Assembly: GCF_019656015.1 (NCBI RefSeq)
Contig: NZ_BPKW01000004.1
Location: 186,001 to 250,000 of the forward strand
Direction: 5' to 3'
Length of the DNA: 64,000 bases
Source of the DNA: Leuconostoc inhae
Lineage (GTDB): Bacteria; Bacillota; Bacilli; Lactobacillales; Lactobacillaceae
Positions 53,911-63,559 of the stretch are shown piece by piece. The position numbers and the translations under genes were made by a program. The first letter of the stretch is position 1. Each line of letters opens with the position of its first letter. The notes beneath the pieces were generated by a model that worked only from the letters and a program-made list of their open reading frames with translations, had not been told where the DNA came from and ran no database searches.

Positions 53911-54106
53911 ATTCTTCGGCGGTGATTTTTTTTGATGCAGCTGATCCTGAAATTGCAGGGATTGCAATGATTGCAATTTCACCAACAACAACGGAAATAA
54001 TCGCAACTGTTGTGAATGAATAAGTTCCCTCAGATAGTTGAGAAACAATATATCCTAAAATTTCACCAAAAATTGCTGACCAAACAGCAACAGTAATAAA
54101 CTTCAT
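53909..54106 (-). CDS. DUF2929 (YjzD-like) small membrane protein
   Basis: 65 residues from ATG at 54106 (minus strand), which follows SD gaggtgg; the frame opens three codons earlier but that start lacks spacing. Two hydrophobic segments (about 2-22 and 33-52, AVWSAIFGEILGYIV and VAIISVVVGEIAIIAIPAI) and a polar tail ending ITAEE. Matches the DUF2929 family, often located beside dnaE in lactic acid bacteria. Function unknown. Divergent from dnaE. Confidence 0.85.
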   Translation of the reverse strand: MKFITVAVWSAIFGEILGYIVSQLSEGTYSFTTVAIISVVVGEIAIIAIPAISGSAASKKITAEE

Positions 54107-54234
54107 AATTTCCACCTCTTTACAGAACTATCATACGCTCTTTAAAAAAAAGGCGCAACCTTTTTTGATGCGTTTCGTGTATAATTAAAGGGAACAAAAT
54201 TTCGTATTAACATAGGAGACGTAGTGGAGGCCTA

Positions 54235-57200
54235 ATGTACGCACCTTTACAGATTTTGAGTGCTTATAGCTTATTAAAAAATCCCAACACAATTGAACAA
54301 ATTATTGAAACTGCCCAAAAACGTCATTATCAAGCTATTGCTTTAACCGATATAAATGTGATGTATGGCGCTGTTAAATTTTATGAAATCGCTAAAAAAA
54401 ATAATATCAAGCCCTTATTTGGCGTGACTTTACAAGTTAACGGCTTGGTCAATACTGCGACTGTTTTTCCGATAATACTCATCGCCGAAAACCAAATAGG
54501 TTATCAAAATTTGATGTGGATTTCTTCAGCCAAGATGACTAACAAAGTTAGCGACATGACATTGGATGTTATTACTGGGCACTTATCAGGCATCAACGTT
54601 ATTTTCCCCAATGATAGTGAAATTTCACAGTTTATCGCATCTGAATATACGGAATCAGTTGATTACTGGCAACAGCTGAGCACAAAAATTGACCCCCAAA
54701 AATTATATTTAGGCATTAACCCAAAATTAGCACCACAAATTCAAGAACGATTAGTATCGTTTAGTGAAAAAAATCAAGCCAAGTTGATTGCATTAGATAC
54801 GGTTGACTATCTCAATCCTGATGATGCGTTCACAACACAAGTTTTAAAGGCCATCGAGACAAGTACTAAGTTAGATGATATTAAATTCCTCGCACAACAG
54901 TTAGGAACACATGTATTACAGGATTTTAATGAGATTCAAGCTGCCTATTCAGCAAATAGCGCCTTAGAAACTGCCTACTTGAACAATGAATTGTTAGTAT
55001 CAAAGAGTCATGTTGAAATTATCTTTAAACAAACAGCAACATTACCAAAGTTTCAGTTGCCAAACGAAAATCAAACTTCAGAAACTTATTTGCATGATAT
55101 TGCAGAAAAAGGTTTATTAGAACGTACTAACGGACGGCAAGTTGCTTTAGAGCAGTATGAGAAGAGATTGCAACACGAATTGCAAGTCATAGATAATTTA
55201 GCATTTAACGACTATTTTCTAATTGTTTGGGATATTGTCAACTTTGCTCATCAAAAAAATATTCAAATGGGTGCTGGGCGTGGTTCTGCCGCAGGCTCCT
55301 TAGTGGCGTATGTTTTAAAAATTACTGATGTTGATCCGATACAGTTCGGCTTATTATTTGAGCGTTTTTTGAACCCACAACGTATCCAAATGCCAGATAT
55401 TGATATTGATTGGCCAGATAACAAACGAGATTTGATATTAAACTATTTACATGATAAATATGGACAACGCAATTTTGCGCAAATATTGACGTTTGGCACT
55501 TTGGCAGCTAAGCAGGCGTTAAGAGATACCGCTCGTGTGTTCGGCGTGTCCCAGCAAATGATGAGTCGAATTAGTAACGCTGTACCCCAGGGTAAACAAG
55601 GACGTAAAGTATCGATTGAAGATACTTTAAATGAATCTAATGTTTTGCGAACTGTTTTATCTGATATTGATAATGGGGATTTATTACTTAAAGTAGCACA
55701 ACATATTGAGGGATTACCACGTAATTATTCAACGCATGCGGCTGGTGTCGTGTTGAGTTTAGAGTCATTGGTTAAAACTTTACCAGTCCAATCAGGCTCA
55801 GATGATCGCTTATTGACACAATTTGAAAAAAATCCAGTTGAAGCACTGGGATTGCTTAAAATTGATGTCCTTGGTCTATCCAATTTATCTATTTTAGCGC
55901 AAACATTATATGAAGCCAAAAAGCAGTTGCCAGATCATTTTAACATTAGTAACATACCACTTGATGATTCAAAAACTTTGGATTTATACGCTAAAGGTGA
56001 TACGAACGGGGTTTTCCAGTTTGAATCTTCAGGAATTAAAAATGTATTGCGACAATTAAAACCAACAACTTTTGAACACATTGTTGCAGTTAATGCACTC
56101 TATCGACCAGGACCAAGTCGTAATATTCAAACGTTTATTCAGCGACGACACGGCCGCGAAAAAATTACGATACTTGATGCAAGTCTTAAAACAATTTTGG
56201 CGCCAACGTTTGGCATTATTGTCTACCAAGAGCAAGTCATGTTAGTTGCAGAAACTTTTGCAGGCTTCACCTTAGGTGAAGCTGACCTTTTACGCAGTGC
56301 GATGTCAAAGAAAAAACTAGAAAAAATGACAGCAATGCACGAAAAATTTGTGCAAGGGGCAATTGGCTTGGGTCATGATGGTGAACAAGCTGAGCAGATT
56401 TTTGCCTATATAGATGAATTTGCAAATTATGGGTTTAATCGATCACATGCTGTTGCATATAGTAAATTATCTTTTGAATTAGCCTATATGAAAGCACATT
56501 ATCCGGTTGCTTTTTTTACGGCACTATTAAATGCCAATCTTGGGTCACCTGAAAAAATAAGACATTACGTTATGGAGGCAAAATCACGTCACATAGAAGT
56601 TAATCCGCCCAATATCAACCAATCACAACGTTTTTGGACAGCAGATGATCAAAAATTGCAGATGGGTTTAAATAATATTAGAGGGGTACGAACTGATTTT
56701 GTGTCTGCTGTATTAGAAGAACGGCGAGAGAATGGTCATTTTAAATCAATTCAATCGTTTATTCGTCGTTTGCCTGATAAGTTACGTAAGAAAGATGTTT
56801 TGATACAACTTGTTTATGCTGGGGCATTGGATACGTTTGGTTATAATCGGTTAGAATTAATAACTGCGTTACCTGACTTAATTGAAGCAGCTGGATTTGG
56901 TGACTTTATTTTAAGTGAAACTAAGATAAAGAAAAGTGATGATTTAATGTTAACTGATAAGTTAGCACATGAAAAAGAAGTCATAGGCGTCAATTTATCA
57001 GGTCACCCATTGGATGCCTTCTCATCACTTATTATCAGTCAAAAATTCGAACAAATTGCCGGCATGACAAAAAAAGACCAAAAAATAAAAAGTATAGTGA
57101 TTATTGATAGTGTTCGTAAGACACGTACCAAAAAAGGTGAAGAAATGGCGTTCATGACCGTTTCTGATATAACCGGAACAATTAGTGTCACCGTATTTAG

Positions 57201-57573
57201 TCAAGTGTTAACTAAAACGAATGATCTATTAAAAACAGGCACAATTATTGAAATTACTGGAAAAGTCGACAGCTATAATGGTAAATTATCAATTATTGCC
57301 AATCAGATACATCATGTGCCTGACACAGAGCCATCGGCATCCGGAACTTGGTTTTTACAGTTTGATAAGGCACACGATACGGTTGAAAATCGGCATGACG
57401 TGATTGAAATGCTAAAAAAACACCATGGCGATAACCCAGTTGTGATATATTGGCAAAATACGGAACAAAAACAAACCCTTGATTCAAAATTTTGGATGGT
57501 TGATGAAACCGTTATCATTGCTGAATTATCAACTTTATTAGGCTATAAAAATGTTGTGTTTAGACGAAGTTAA
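54235..57573 (+). CDS. dnaE: DNA polymerase III alpha subunit DnaE
   Basis: 1112 residues of the short Gram-positive DnaE type, the error-prone replicative polymerase cooperating with PolC. Polymerase catalytic region 'PDIDIDWPDNKRD' (about 386-398, two Asp), 'GRGSAAGSLVAYVL' (about 347), 'YQEQVMLVAETFAGFTLGEADLLR', then helix-hairpin-helix and an OB fold (about 945-1030). The N-terminal PHP domain reads LQILSAYSLL and TDINVMYG where Bacillus has LQVHS and TDDHVMYG, so its metal ligands are lost. Promoter TATAAT at 54180; SD gtggagg. Confidence 0.96.
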   Translation: MYAPLQILSAYSLLKNPNTIEQIIETAQKRHYQAIALTDINVMYGAVKFYEIAKKNNIKPLFGVTLQVNGLVNTATVFPIILIAENQIGYQNLMWISSAKMTNKVSDMTLDVITGHLSGINVIFPNDSEISQFIASEYTESVDYWQQLSTKIDPQKLYLGINPKLAPQIQERLVSFSEKNQAKLIALDTVDYLNPDDAFTTQVLKAIETSTKLDDIKFLAQQLGTHVLQDFNEIQAAYSANSALETAYLNNELLVSKSHVEIIFKQTATLPKFQLPNENQTSETYLHDIAEKGLLERTNGRQVALEQYEKRLQHELQVIDNLAFNDYFLIVWDIVNFAHQKNIQMGAGRGSAAGSLVAYVLKITDVDPIQFGLLFERFLNPQRIQMPDIDIDWPDNKRDLILNYLHDKYGQRNFAQILTFGTLAAKQALRDTARVFGVSQQMMSRISNAVPQGKQGRKVSIEDTLNESNVLRTVLSDIDNGDLLLKVAQHIEGLPRNYSTHAAGVVLSLESLVKTLPVQSGSDDRLLTQFEKNPVEALGLLKIDVLGLSNLSILAQTLYEAKKQLPDHFNISNIPLDDSKTLDLYAKGDTNGVFQFESSGIKNVLRQLKPTTFEHIVAVNALYRPGPSRNIQTFIQRRHGREKITILDASLKTILAPTFGIIVYQEQVMLVAETFAGFTLGEADLLRSAMSKKKLEKMTAMHEKFVQGAIGLGHDGEQAEQIFAYIDEFANYGFNRSHAVAYSKLSFELAYMKAHYPVAFFTALLNANLGSPEKIRHYVMEAKSRHIEVNPPNINQSQRFWTADDQKLQMGLNNIRGVRTDFVSAVLEERRENGHFKSIQSFIRRLPDKLRKKDVLIQLVYAGALDTFGYNRLELITALPDLIEAAGFGDFILSETKIKKSDDLMLTDKLAHEKEVIGVNLSGHPLDAFSSLIISQKFEQIAGMTKKDQKIKSIVIIDSVRKTRTKKGEEMAFMTVSDITGTISVTVFSQVLTKTNDLLKTGTIIEITGKVDSYNGKLSIIANQIHHVPDTEPSASGTWFLQFDKAHDTVENRHDVIEMLKKHHGDNPVVIYWQNTEQKQTLDSKFWMVDETVIIAELSTLLGYKNVVFRRS

Positions 57574-57671
57574 CAATATTGTGGCTTGTATAAACAACTA
57601 ATAATGTATAAAATAGAGTTTGGGTAGAGTTGCACAAGCAACAACCAAGATAACTAAGGAGCTATTTAACC

Positions 57672-59093
57672 ATGAAAAAGACGAAAATCGTCTCAACACT
57701 TGGTCCGTCATCATCTGATGTCGAAACAATCGTAAAGTTAATCCAAGCGGGTGCTAATGTATTCCGTTTTAACTTCTCACACGGCGATCACGAAGAACAT
57801 TTGGGTCGTATGAATGCAGTTCACGAAGCTGAAAAAATCACTGGTAAAACAGCTGGTATTTTGTTGGATACAAAGGGTGCAGAAATCCGTACAACAAAAC
57901 AAGTTGATGGCAAAATTGAATTCCATACAGGAGATACACTACGTATCGCAATGGATGAAAATCTTGAAGGCACAAAGGACAAGATTGCTGTTACTTATGC
58001 TGGTTTGTTTGATGATGTTAATGTTGGTGGACAAGTTTTGTTCGATGACGGTTTGCTTGGTACAACAGTTATTGAAAAAGATGTTGCTAATCGCGAGCTT
58101 GTTGTTCGTATCGATAACGATGGTATTTTAGGTTCACGTAAGGGTGTTAATGCACCTGGTGTTGCAATTAATTTACCTGGTATCACTGAAAAAGATGCTG
58201 ACGATATTCGTTTCGGTTTAGATCATGAAATTAACTATATCGCTGCTTCATTTGTTCGTAAGCCTGAAGATGTACTTGAAATTCGTGCATTATTGAAGGA
58301 AAAGAACATGGAACATGTTCAAATTATTCCTAAGATTGAATCTCAAGAAGGTATTGATAATCTTGATGCGATTCTTGAAGTTTCAGATGCTTTGATGGTG
58401 CCACGTGGTGACATGGGTGTTGAAATTCCTGCTGAAAATGTGCCTTTGGTTCAAAAAGACATGATTCGTAAGATGAACAAGTTTGGTTTGCCTGTTATTA
58501 CAGCAACTCAAATGCTTGATTCGATGGAAGAAAACCCACGTCCTACACGTGCCGAAGCTTCCGATGTTGCTAACGCTGTATTTGATGGTACTGATGCAAC
58601 AATGTTATCGGGCGAATCAGCTAATGGTGATTATCCAGTTGAATCAGTTGCTACAATGGCTGCAATTAACGAAAAGGCTGAAACATCATTGCGTGAAAAT
58701 GGTCGTCATCAAGAAATCTTGTTTGATGAATCAAGTGCTACTGAATCAGTTGCATCTGCTGTTACACGTATTTCACGCAGCGTAGGTGCTAAGGCTGTTG
58801 TTGTGTCAACGAACTCAGGATATACTGCTCGTATGGTTTCAAAGCACCGTCCTGATGTTAACGTATTAGCAGTGACTTATTCAGAGCGTGTACAACGTGG
58901 TTTGACTTTGAACTACGGTGTTGTACCTGTTGTTTACGAGGCACCATCATCAATTGATGAAATGATTGCCTTGGCTAAGACAGCGGTTAAAGAGCAAGGT
59001 TTGGCTAACACAGGTGACACGATTGTTATCGCAGCTGGCGTACCAATGTCACAATCTGGTACAACAAACATGATTACTGTTCAAACAGTATAA
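57672..59093 (+). CDS. pyk: Pyruvate kinase
   Basis: 473 residues; last ATP-forming step of glycolysis or the phosphoketolase pathway. 'KKTKIVSTLGPSS' start, 'RFNFSHGDHEEH' (about 33-44), 'IIPKIESQEGIDNLD' with catalytic Lys (about 219), 'MVPRGDMGVEIP', 'TRAEASDVANAVFDGTDATMLSGESANG'. No extra C-terminal phosphotransferase-like domain as in Bacillus. Strongly biased codons indicate high expression. Leader contains a hairpin GTTGC-ACAA-GCAAC (57629-57642) just before SD aaggag. Confidence 0.98.
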   Translation: MKKTKIVSTLGPSSSDVETIVKLIQAGANVFRFNFSHGDHEEHLGRMNAVHEAEKITGKTAGILLDTKGAEIRTTKQVDGKIEFHTGDTLRIAMDENLEGTKDKIAVTYAGLFDDVNVGGQVLFDDGLLGTTVIEKDVANRELVVRIDNDGILGSRKGVNAPGVAINLPGITEKDADDIRFGLDHEINYIAASFVRKPEDVLEIRALLKEKNMEHVQIIPKIESQEGIDNLDAILEVSDALMVPRGDMGVEIPAENVPLVQKDMIRKMNKFGLPVITATQMLDSMEENPRPTRAEASDVANAVFDGTDATMLSGESANGDYPVESVATMAAINEKAETSLRENGRHQEILFDESSATESVASAVTRISRSVGAKAVVVSTNSGYTARMVSKHRPDVNVLAVTYSERVQRGLTLNYGVVPVVYEAPSSIDEMIALAKTAVKEQGLANTGDTIVIAAGVPMSQSGTTNMITVQTV

Positions 59094-59158
59094 TAAACAT
59101 AAATAATCGACAGAACTAATATATGTGCTTGATTAGTATAATATTGGTTTAATAAGTC

Positions 59159-59195
59159 AAAAAGCGATAGTTTCAGTCGAAACTATCGCTTTTTA
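59159..59195 (+). terminator. pyk terminator
   Basis: AAAAAGCGATAGTTT / AAACTATCGCTTTTT, 15-bp perfect stem and 6-nt loop (CAGTCG). Confidence 0.95.
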
Positions 59196-59299
59196 TATTG
59201 AGTACAAAAATAGTAGATGTTATAAAACCTACCATAATCAAACCGTTATAATTGGTCTAGCTGTTATGATGATAAAAACGATATATAAGGAGCTCTTTT

Positions 59300-60496
59300 A
59301 TGAATACAGGTGATTTGGCTTGGGTTTTAATATCTGCAGTATTAGTATGGTTAATGACACCAGGATTAGCACTTTTTTATGGTGGATTAGGTGAAAAACG
59401 TAATTTACTTCACACAATGTTTGTACCGGTTCTTATAATTGGTATTGCTTCATTAGTTTGGTTTATTGTCGGATATTCTTTAGCTTTTGGTGGATCAGGT
59501 AATGTCATAGGCAATTTTAATCATTTATTTATGACTAACGTATCATTTACACAATCGACTAAAAATTTAACAATTCCAGATGGTGCTTTTGCCTTATTTC
59601 AAGGTATGTTTCCGATTATCACAGCAGCAATTATCACTGGATCTGTGATCGGTCGGGTGCGTATTAAAGCAATGATTGTATTCATTACGTTGTGGCTTAT
59701 TTTTATTTATTCACCATTGGCGCATATGGTTTGGGGTGGTGGATTGTTAGCACAATTAGGTGCGATTGATTTTGCCGGCGGCACAGTAGTTCATATTTCA
59801 AGTGGTGTAACTGGCTTAGTACTGGCGATAATGATTGGTCATCGTCATCATGACAAGCATATTCCTGTTAGACCATCGTATGTTTTAATTGGTGGTGCGC
59901 TACTTTGGGTAGGTTGGTTTGGATTTAATTCAGGATCAGCTTTGGCTGCTAATGGAACAGCTGTATTGGCTTTGGTGAATACATGGTTAGCGTCATCGGT
60001 AAGTGTTTTAACTTGGGGAATAGCCGAGTATAAACGGCATAATCGGGCAACCTTAGCTGGTATTACAAGTGGTGGTGTGGCCGGTCTAGTGGCTATCACG
60101 CCTGCAGCTGGATTTGTGGCACCGTGGGCTGCAGTAATTATGGGTCTAGTAGCTGGATTGATTGGTTTTGCTGGTATTACGTTTGTAAAAAATAGTTTTG
60201 GCTATGATGATACCTTAGATGCTTTTGGTATTCATGGTATTGGTGGGACTGTAGGCGCAATTTTGACCGCAGTGTTTGCTGATAAAAGTATTGGCGGTGT
60301 GGCTGGTGTTATCAATGGTGATGTATCATTACTCTGGAAACAGTTAGTCGCAATTTTGTTTACCATAGCTTTTGCAGCAATTGGGACATTTATTTTAGCA
60401 AAAATTACTGAGTCTATTGCCGCACCTCTTCGATTAACAGCATCTGAAGAGGCCCAAGGGTATGATAATATTCTTCATGATTTAACACTTGAATGA
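59300..60496 (+). CDS. amt: Ammonium transporter (Amt)
   Basis: 398-residue membrane channel with about 11 helices, importing ammonium. 'WLMTPGLALFYGGL' start, 'PLAHMVWGGGLLAQLGAIDFAGGTVVHISSG' with first pore His (about 140), 'WVGWFGFNSGSALAANG', and 'DAFGIHGIGGTVGAILTAVF' with second pore His (about 308). SD ataagga. No glnK/PII gene is adjacent, unlike most amt operons; monocistronic with its own terminator. Confidence 0.96.
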   Translation: MNTGDLAWVLISAVLVWLMTPGLALFYGGLGEKRNLLHTMFVPVLIIGIASLVWFIVGYSLAFGGSGNVIGNFNHLFMTNVSFTQSTKNLTIPDGAFALFQGMFPIITAAIITGSVIGRVRIKAMIVFITLWLIFIYSPLAHMVWGGGLLAQLGAIDFAGGTVVHISSGVTGLVLAIMIGHRHHDKHIPVRPSYVLIGGALLWVGWFGFNSGSALAANGTAVLALVNTWLASSVSVLTWGIAEYKRHNRATLAGITSGGVAGLVAITPAAGFVAPWAAVIMGLVAGLIGFAGITFVKNSFGYDDTLDAFGIHGIGGTVGAILTAVFADKSIGGVAGVINGDVSLLWKQLVAILFTIAFAAIGTFILAKITESIAAPLRLTASEEAQGYDNILHDLTLE

Positions 60497-60517
60497 CGGG
60501 CATTAGCCCTTTTTTTG
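60496..60517 (+). terminator. amt terminator
   Basis: GGGC-ATTA-GCCC followed by T8; the stem starts directly after the amt stop. Confidence 0.8.
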
Positions 60518-60557
60518 TGTTAAAATTAAAAGAAAACATATAAAGGGGATCTGTCAT

Positions 60558-61568
60558 TTGTCAATACAAATACAGCAAATTTTTACATTTGAAAATGCAG
60601 AGCAACAAGCAAAGTTAATTGGTGTTAATGATAATTTTCTGCGTTTAATAGAAGAAGGTTTAACCGTCAAATTACATGCACGTGGCGATCAAATGACTAT
60701 TAATGGTGATGAAGATAAAGTTCAGTTAGCTAACGCTGTCATACATGAATTAACTGGTCTAATCAAACATCAAATTAATATTTCGCCAACTGATGTTGTC
60801 AGCGCAGTCACAATGGCACAACGTGGAACATTGGACTATTTTAGTGATTTGTACTCTGAAACGTTGATTAAAGATAATAAAGGACGCGCAGTGCGCGTTA
60901 AAAATTTTGGACAACGACAATACATACAAGCTATACGGAAAAGTGATATAACATTTGGTATTGGCCCTGCAGGAACTGGGAAAACCTATCTAGCAGTTGT
61001 TATGGCTATTGCCTCGCTCAAACGTGGTGAAGTAGAACGTATTATTATTACACGCCCTGCTGTTGAAGCAGGCGAATCACTTGGATTTTTGCCTGGCGAT
61101 TTGAAAGAAAAGGTAGATCCATATTTACGCCCAATTTATGATGCCATGAATAGCATCATTGGTGCAGAGCATACACAACGTCTAATGGATCGCGGTGTGA
61201 TAGAAATTGCGCCTTTAGCCTATATGCGTGGTCGTACACTAGATGATGCCTTTATTATTTTAGATGAGGCACAAAATATAACAAATCAACAAATGAAAAT
61301 GTTTTTAACGCGTTTAGGGTTTGGTTCGAAAATGATTGTCAATGGTGATATTTCTCAAATTGACTTGCCACGTGGTGCTCAGTCCGGATTGATTTCGGCA
61401 CAACGTATTTTAAAAGATGTGAACCGTATCATGTTTATCAACTTTAGTAGTGCTGATGTTGTCCGTCATCCAGTGGTTGGTTTGATAGTTAATGCCTATG
61501 AAGCAGCGGAGACTAAACTAGAAGCATTAAAAAAGGAGCAAAAGGCTAATGGATTTAGCAATAATTGA
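60558..61568 (+). CDS. phoH: PhoH-like ATPase
   Basis: 336 residues starting at TTG 60558 (SD aaagggga, about 10 nt). P-loop GIGPAGTGKTYLAV (about 135-148), 'TRPAVEAGESLGFLPGDLKEKVDPYLRPIYDAM', Walker B FIILDEAQN (about 232-240) and the sensor 'MIVNGDISQIDLP'. N-terminal KH-like part (about 1-75). Role in RNA metabolism proposed, linked to YbeY, which overlaps its end by 20 nt. Confidence 0.95.
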   Translation: MSIQIQQIFTFENAEQQAKLIGVNDNFLRLIEEGLTVKLHARGDQMTINGDEDKVQLANAVIHELTGLIKHQINISPTDVVSAVTMAQRGTLDYFSDLYSETLIKDNKGRAVRVKNFGQRQYIQAIRKSDITFGIGPAGTGKTYLAVVMAIASLKRGEVERIIITRPAVEAGESLGFLPGDLKEKVDPYLRPIYDAMNSIIGAEHTQRLMDRGVIEIAPLAYMRGRTLDDAFIILDEAQNITNQQMKMFLTRLGFGSKMIVNGDISQIDLPRGAQSGLISAQRILKDVNRIMFINFSSADVVRHPVVGLIVNAYEAAETKLEALKKEQKANGFSNN

Positions 61569-62031
61569 CCAGACAAAAAATAGTGTAACGCAATACCATA
61601 AAGATTTAGTTTATATGATTTTAAATTTTGCTGGAGCCGCTTTAGAGTTGCCAGATAACACAGAAATGTCAGTGACATTTGTTAATAGTGATAAAATTCA
61701 GCGTTATAATCGCGACTATCGTGGTGTCGATAAACCCACAGATGTTATTAGTTTTGCATTAGAAGAGGGGGATGACGCATTTGACTTATCCCCTGAAGAT
61801 GATTGGGCCAATGATATTGCTAAAAATATTGGTGATATTTTAGTGTCAGTTGACGTTATTGCCTCACAAGCTGATTATTTAGGTCATAGTTATGAACGTG
61901 AGCTTGGTTTTTTAGTTGTTCATGGCTTCTTGCATTTGAATGGTTACGATCACATGCTAGGTGACGCTGAAGAAAAAGAAATGTTTGATTTACAACGAAA
62001 GATTTTGGATGATTATGGCCTCAAGAGATAA
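61549..62031 (+). CDS. ybeY: rRNA maturation endoribonuclease YbeY
   Basis: 160 residues; metal-dependent endoribonuclease for 16S rRNA 3' end processing and quality control. Zinc motif HGFLHLNGYDH (three His, about 126-136), preceded by 'DYRGVDKPTDVISFALEEG' (about 55-73). Starts within phoH (20-nt overlap), SD aaaagga. dgkA starts inside its end. Confidence 0.96.
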   Translation: MDLAIIDQTKNSVTQYHKDLVYMILNFAGAALELPDNTEMSVTFVNSDKIQRYNRDYRGVDKPTDVISFALEEGDDAFDLSPEDDWANDIAKNIGDILVSVDVIASQADYLGHSYERELGFLVVHGFLHLNGYDHMLGDAEEKEMFDLQRKILDDYGLKR

Positions 62032-62488
62032 CGAACGAACAGAATTAGAGGGCTTACCAGACCATGAAAAGCGACAAACAATGCGCAATAGTAATTTCTT
62101 AAAAGCGATGCGTAACTCACTAAATGGTATCTGGATGATTTTAGTTCGTGAACGAAACATGCGAATCCATGTCGTGTTAGCCTTTTTGATTTTAGTTGCG
62201 GGTTTACATTATGGGTTATACCGTGCCGATTGGTTGTGGGTTACAATGGCTATTTTCATCGTGATTTTTAGTGAATTTTTAAACACAATTATTGAAGCTG
62301 TGGTAGACTTAGTTGTTGAGAAAAAGTATCATCCCCTTGCTAAACTTGCCAAAGATGTTGCAGCAGGGGCAGTGCTGGTAGCTGTAGGTGTTGAAATCAT
62401 TATTTTGTTAATTATTTTTCAACCATACGTATGGCGTCAGTTTGGTATTGTAACCAATTTCTCGGATTTATTACACCAGTTTCAATAA
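62015..62488 (+). CDS. dgkA: Diacylglycerol/undecaprenol kinase DgkA
   Basis: 157 residues from ATG 62015 (17-nt overlap with ybeY); the frame is open to 61961 within ybeY. Small trimeric membrane kinase with three helices (about 58-75, 78-100, 125-145). Catalytic 'FSEFLNTIIEAVVDLV' (about 92-107) and the amphipathic N-terminal 'ALNGIWxILxRERNMRIH' pattern are recognisable. In Firmicutes these enzymes phosphorylate undecaprenol in cell-wall lipid recycling. Confidence 0.93.
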   Translation: MASRDNERTELEGLPDHEKRQTMRNSNFLKAMRNSLNGIWMILVRERNMRIHVVLAFLILVAGLHYGLYRADWLWVTMAIFIVIFSEFLNTIIEAVVDLVVEKKYHPLAKLAKDVAAGAVLVAVGVEIIILLIIFQPYVWRQFGIVTNFSDLLHQFQ

Positions 62489-62598
62489 TAAACCATGGTA
62501 TGAATAGGACTGATATCTATCTGATATTAGGATATAACGCTGGGCAATATGCTCGAGTATATAACAGGAGAAAGTCGACCTAGGCGTCGCATTTATTT

Positions 62599-63510
62599 AT
62601 GACAGAAGTACCATTTAAATCAGGATTTGTTGCCATTATTGGTCGACCAAATGTTGGCAAATCAACGTTACTTAATCGCATTGTTGGCGAAAAGATTGCC
62701 ATAATGTCAGATAAAGCACAAACAACACGTAATAAAATACAGGGTATTTATACAACAGATTTAGCACAAGTTGTATTTATCGACACACCTGGTATACATA
62801 AGCCACAAAATTCATTAGGTGATTTTATGGTCAAATCAGCTTTCTCTGCTCTGCATGGTGCAGACGCGATTTGGTTTGTTGTTGATGCTTCAATGACACG
62901 TGGTCGTGGTGATGATTTTATTATTAATCGCTTAAAGGAAATTAAAAACACACCAATTTATTTATTAATTAATAAGGTAGATTTACTAGCACCTAAAGAT
63001 TTATTAAATGTTATTGCGAGTTATCAAGAAGATGCTCCGGAATGGGCAGAAGTATTTCCAATTTCAGCACGTGAAGGTGATAATGTACCAGAGTTACTAG
63101 ATAACATTGTTGCTGGCCTTGAAGAAGGACCGCAATATTTTGATGCTGATCAACTAACAGATCATCCCGAACGTTTTGTCATTGGCGAATTAATTCGTGA
63201 AAAAGTCTTACAATTGACGCGACAAGAAGTACCACATTCAGTTGCTGTTGTTATTGATAAAATTTCACGTGAGAACGAAGAAAAAATTCATATTCAGGCT
63301 TCTATTATCGTTGAACGACCAACACAAAAAAATATTATTATCGGTAAGCAAGGGGCAATGATTAAAGACATTGGTACACGAGCACGCAAAGATATTGAAC
63401 GTTTAATGGGAGATAAAGTGTTTCTGGAAACTTGGGTTAAGGTAGAGCCACGTTGGCGTGAGAGGCCACAAGCATTGCAAACGTTGGGATATAGCGAAGA
63501 AGATTATTAA
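62599..63510 (+). CDS. era: Ribosome-assembly GTPase Era
   Basis: 303 residues. GTPase domain with P-loop [13 protein letters not shown] (about 14-26), '[10 protein letters not shown]' and NKVD (about 127), and C-terminal KH domain with '[27 protein letters not shown]'. Binds the 16S rRNA 3' end; acts beside YbeY encoded just upstream. SD aggag (62566-62570) is 28 nt from ATG 62599, with a 4-bp GC stem (62576-62589) between. The 110-nt leader shows no further feature. Confidence 0.97.
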   Translation: MTEVPFKSGFVAIIGRPNVGKSTLLNRIVGEKIAIMSDKAQTTRNKIQGIYTTDLAQVVFIDTPGIHKPQNSLGDFMVKSAFSALHGADAIWFVVDASMTRGRGDDFIINRLKEIKNTPIYLLINKVDLLAPKDLLNVIASYQEDAPEWAEVFPISAREGDNVPELLDNIVAGLEEGPQYFDADQLTDHPERFVIGELIREKVLQLTRQEVPHSVAVVIDKISRENEEKIHIQASIIVERPTQKNIIIGKQGAMIKDIGTRARKDIERLMGDKVFLETWVKVEPRWRERPQALQTLGYSEEDY

Positions 63511-63559
63511 CAATAGCTAGTTAATCATAATATTTTTTGTGCATTCATGAAGGTAATCG

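Noticed and set aside
54145-54166. AAAAAAGG-CGCAA-CCTTTTTT hairpin between the DUF2929 gene and dnaE
   Set aside because: Looks like a terminator, but no transcript is expected to end here on either strand (divergent starts); probably an accident of A/T runs.
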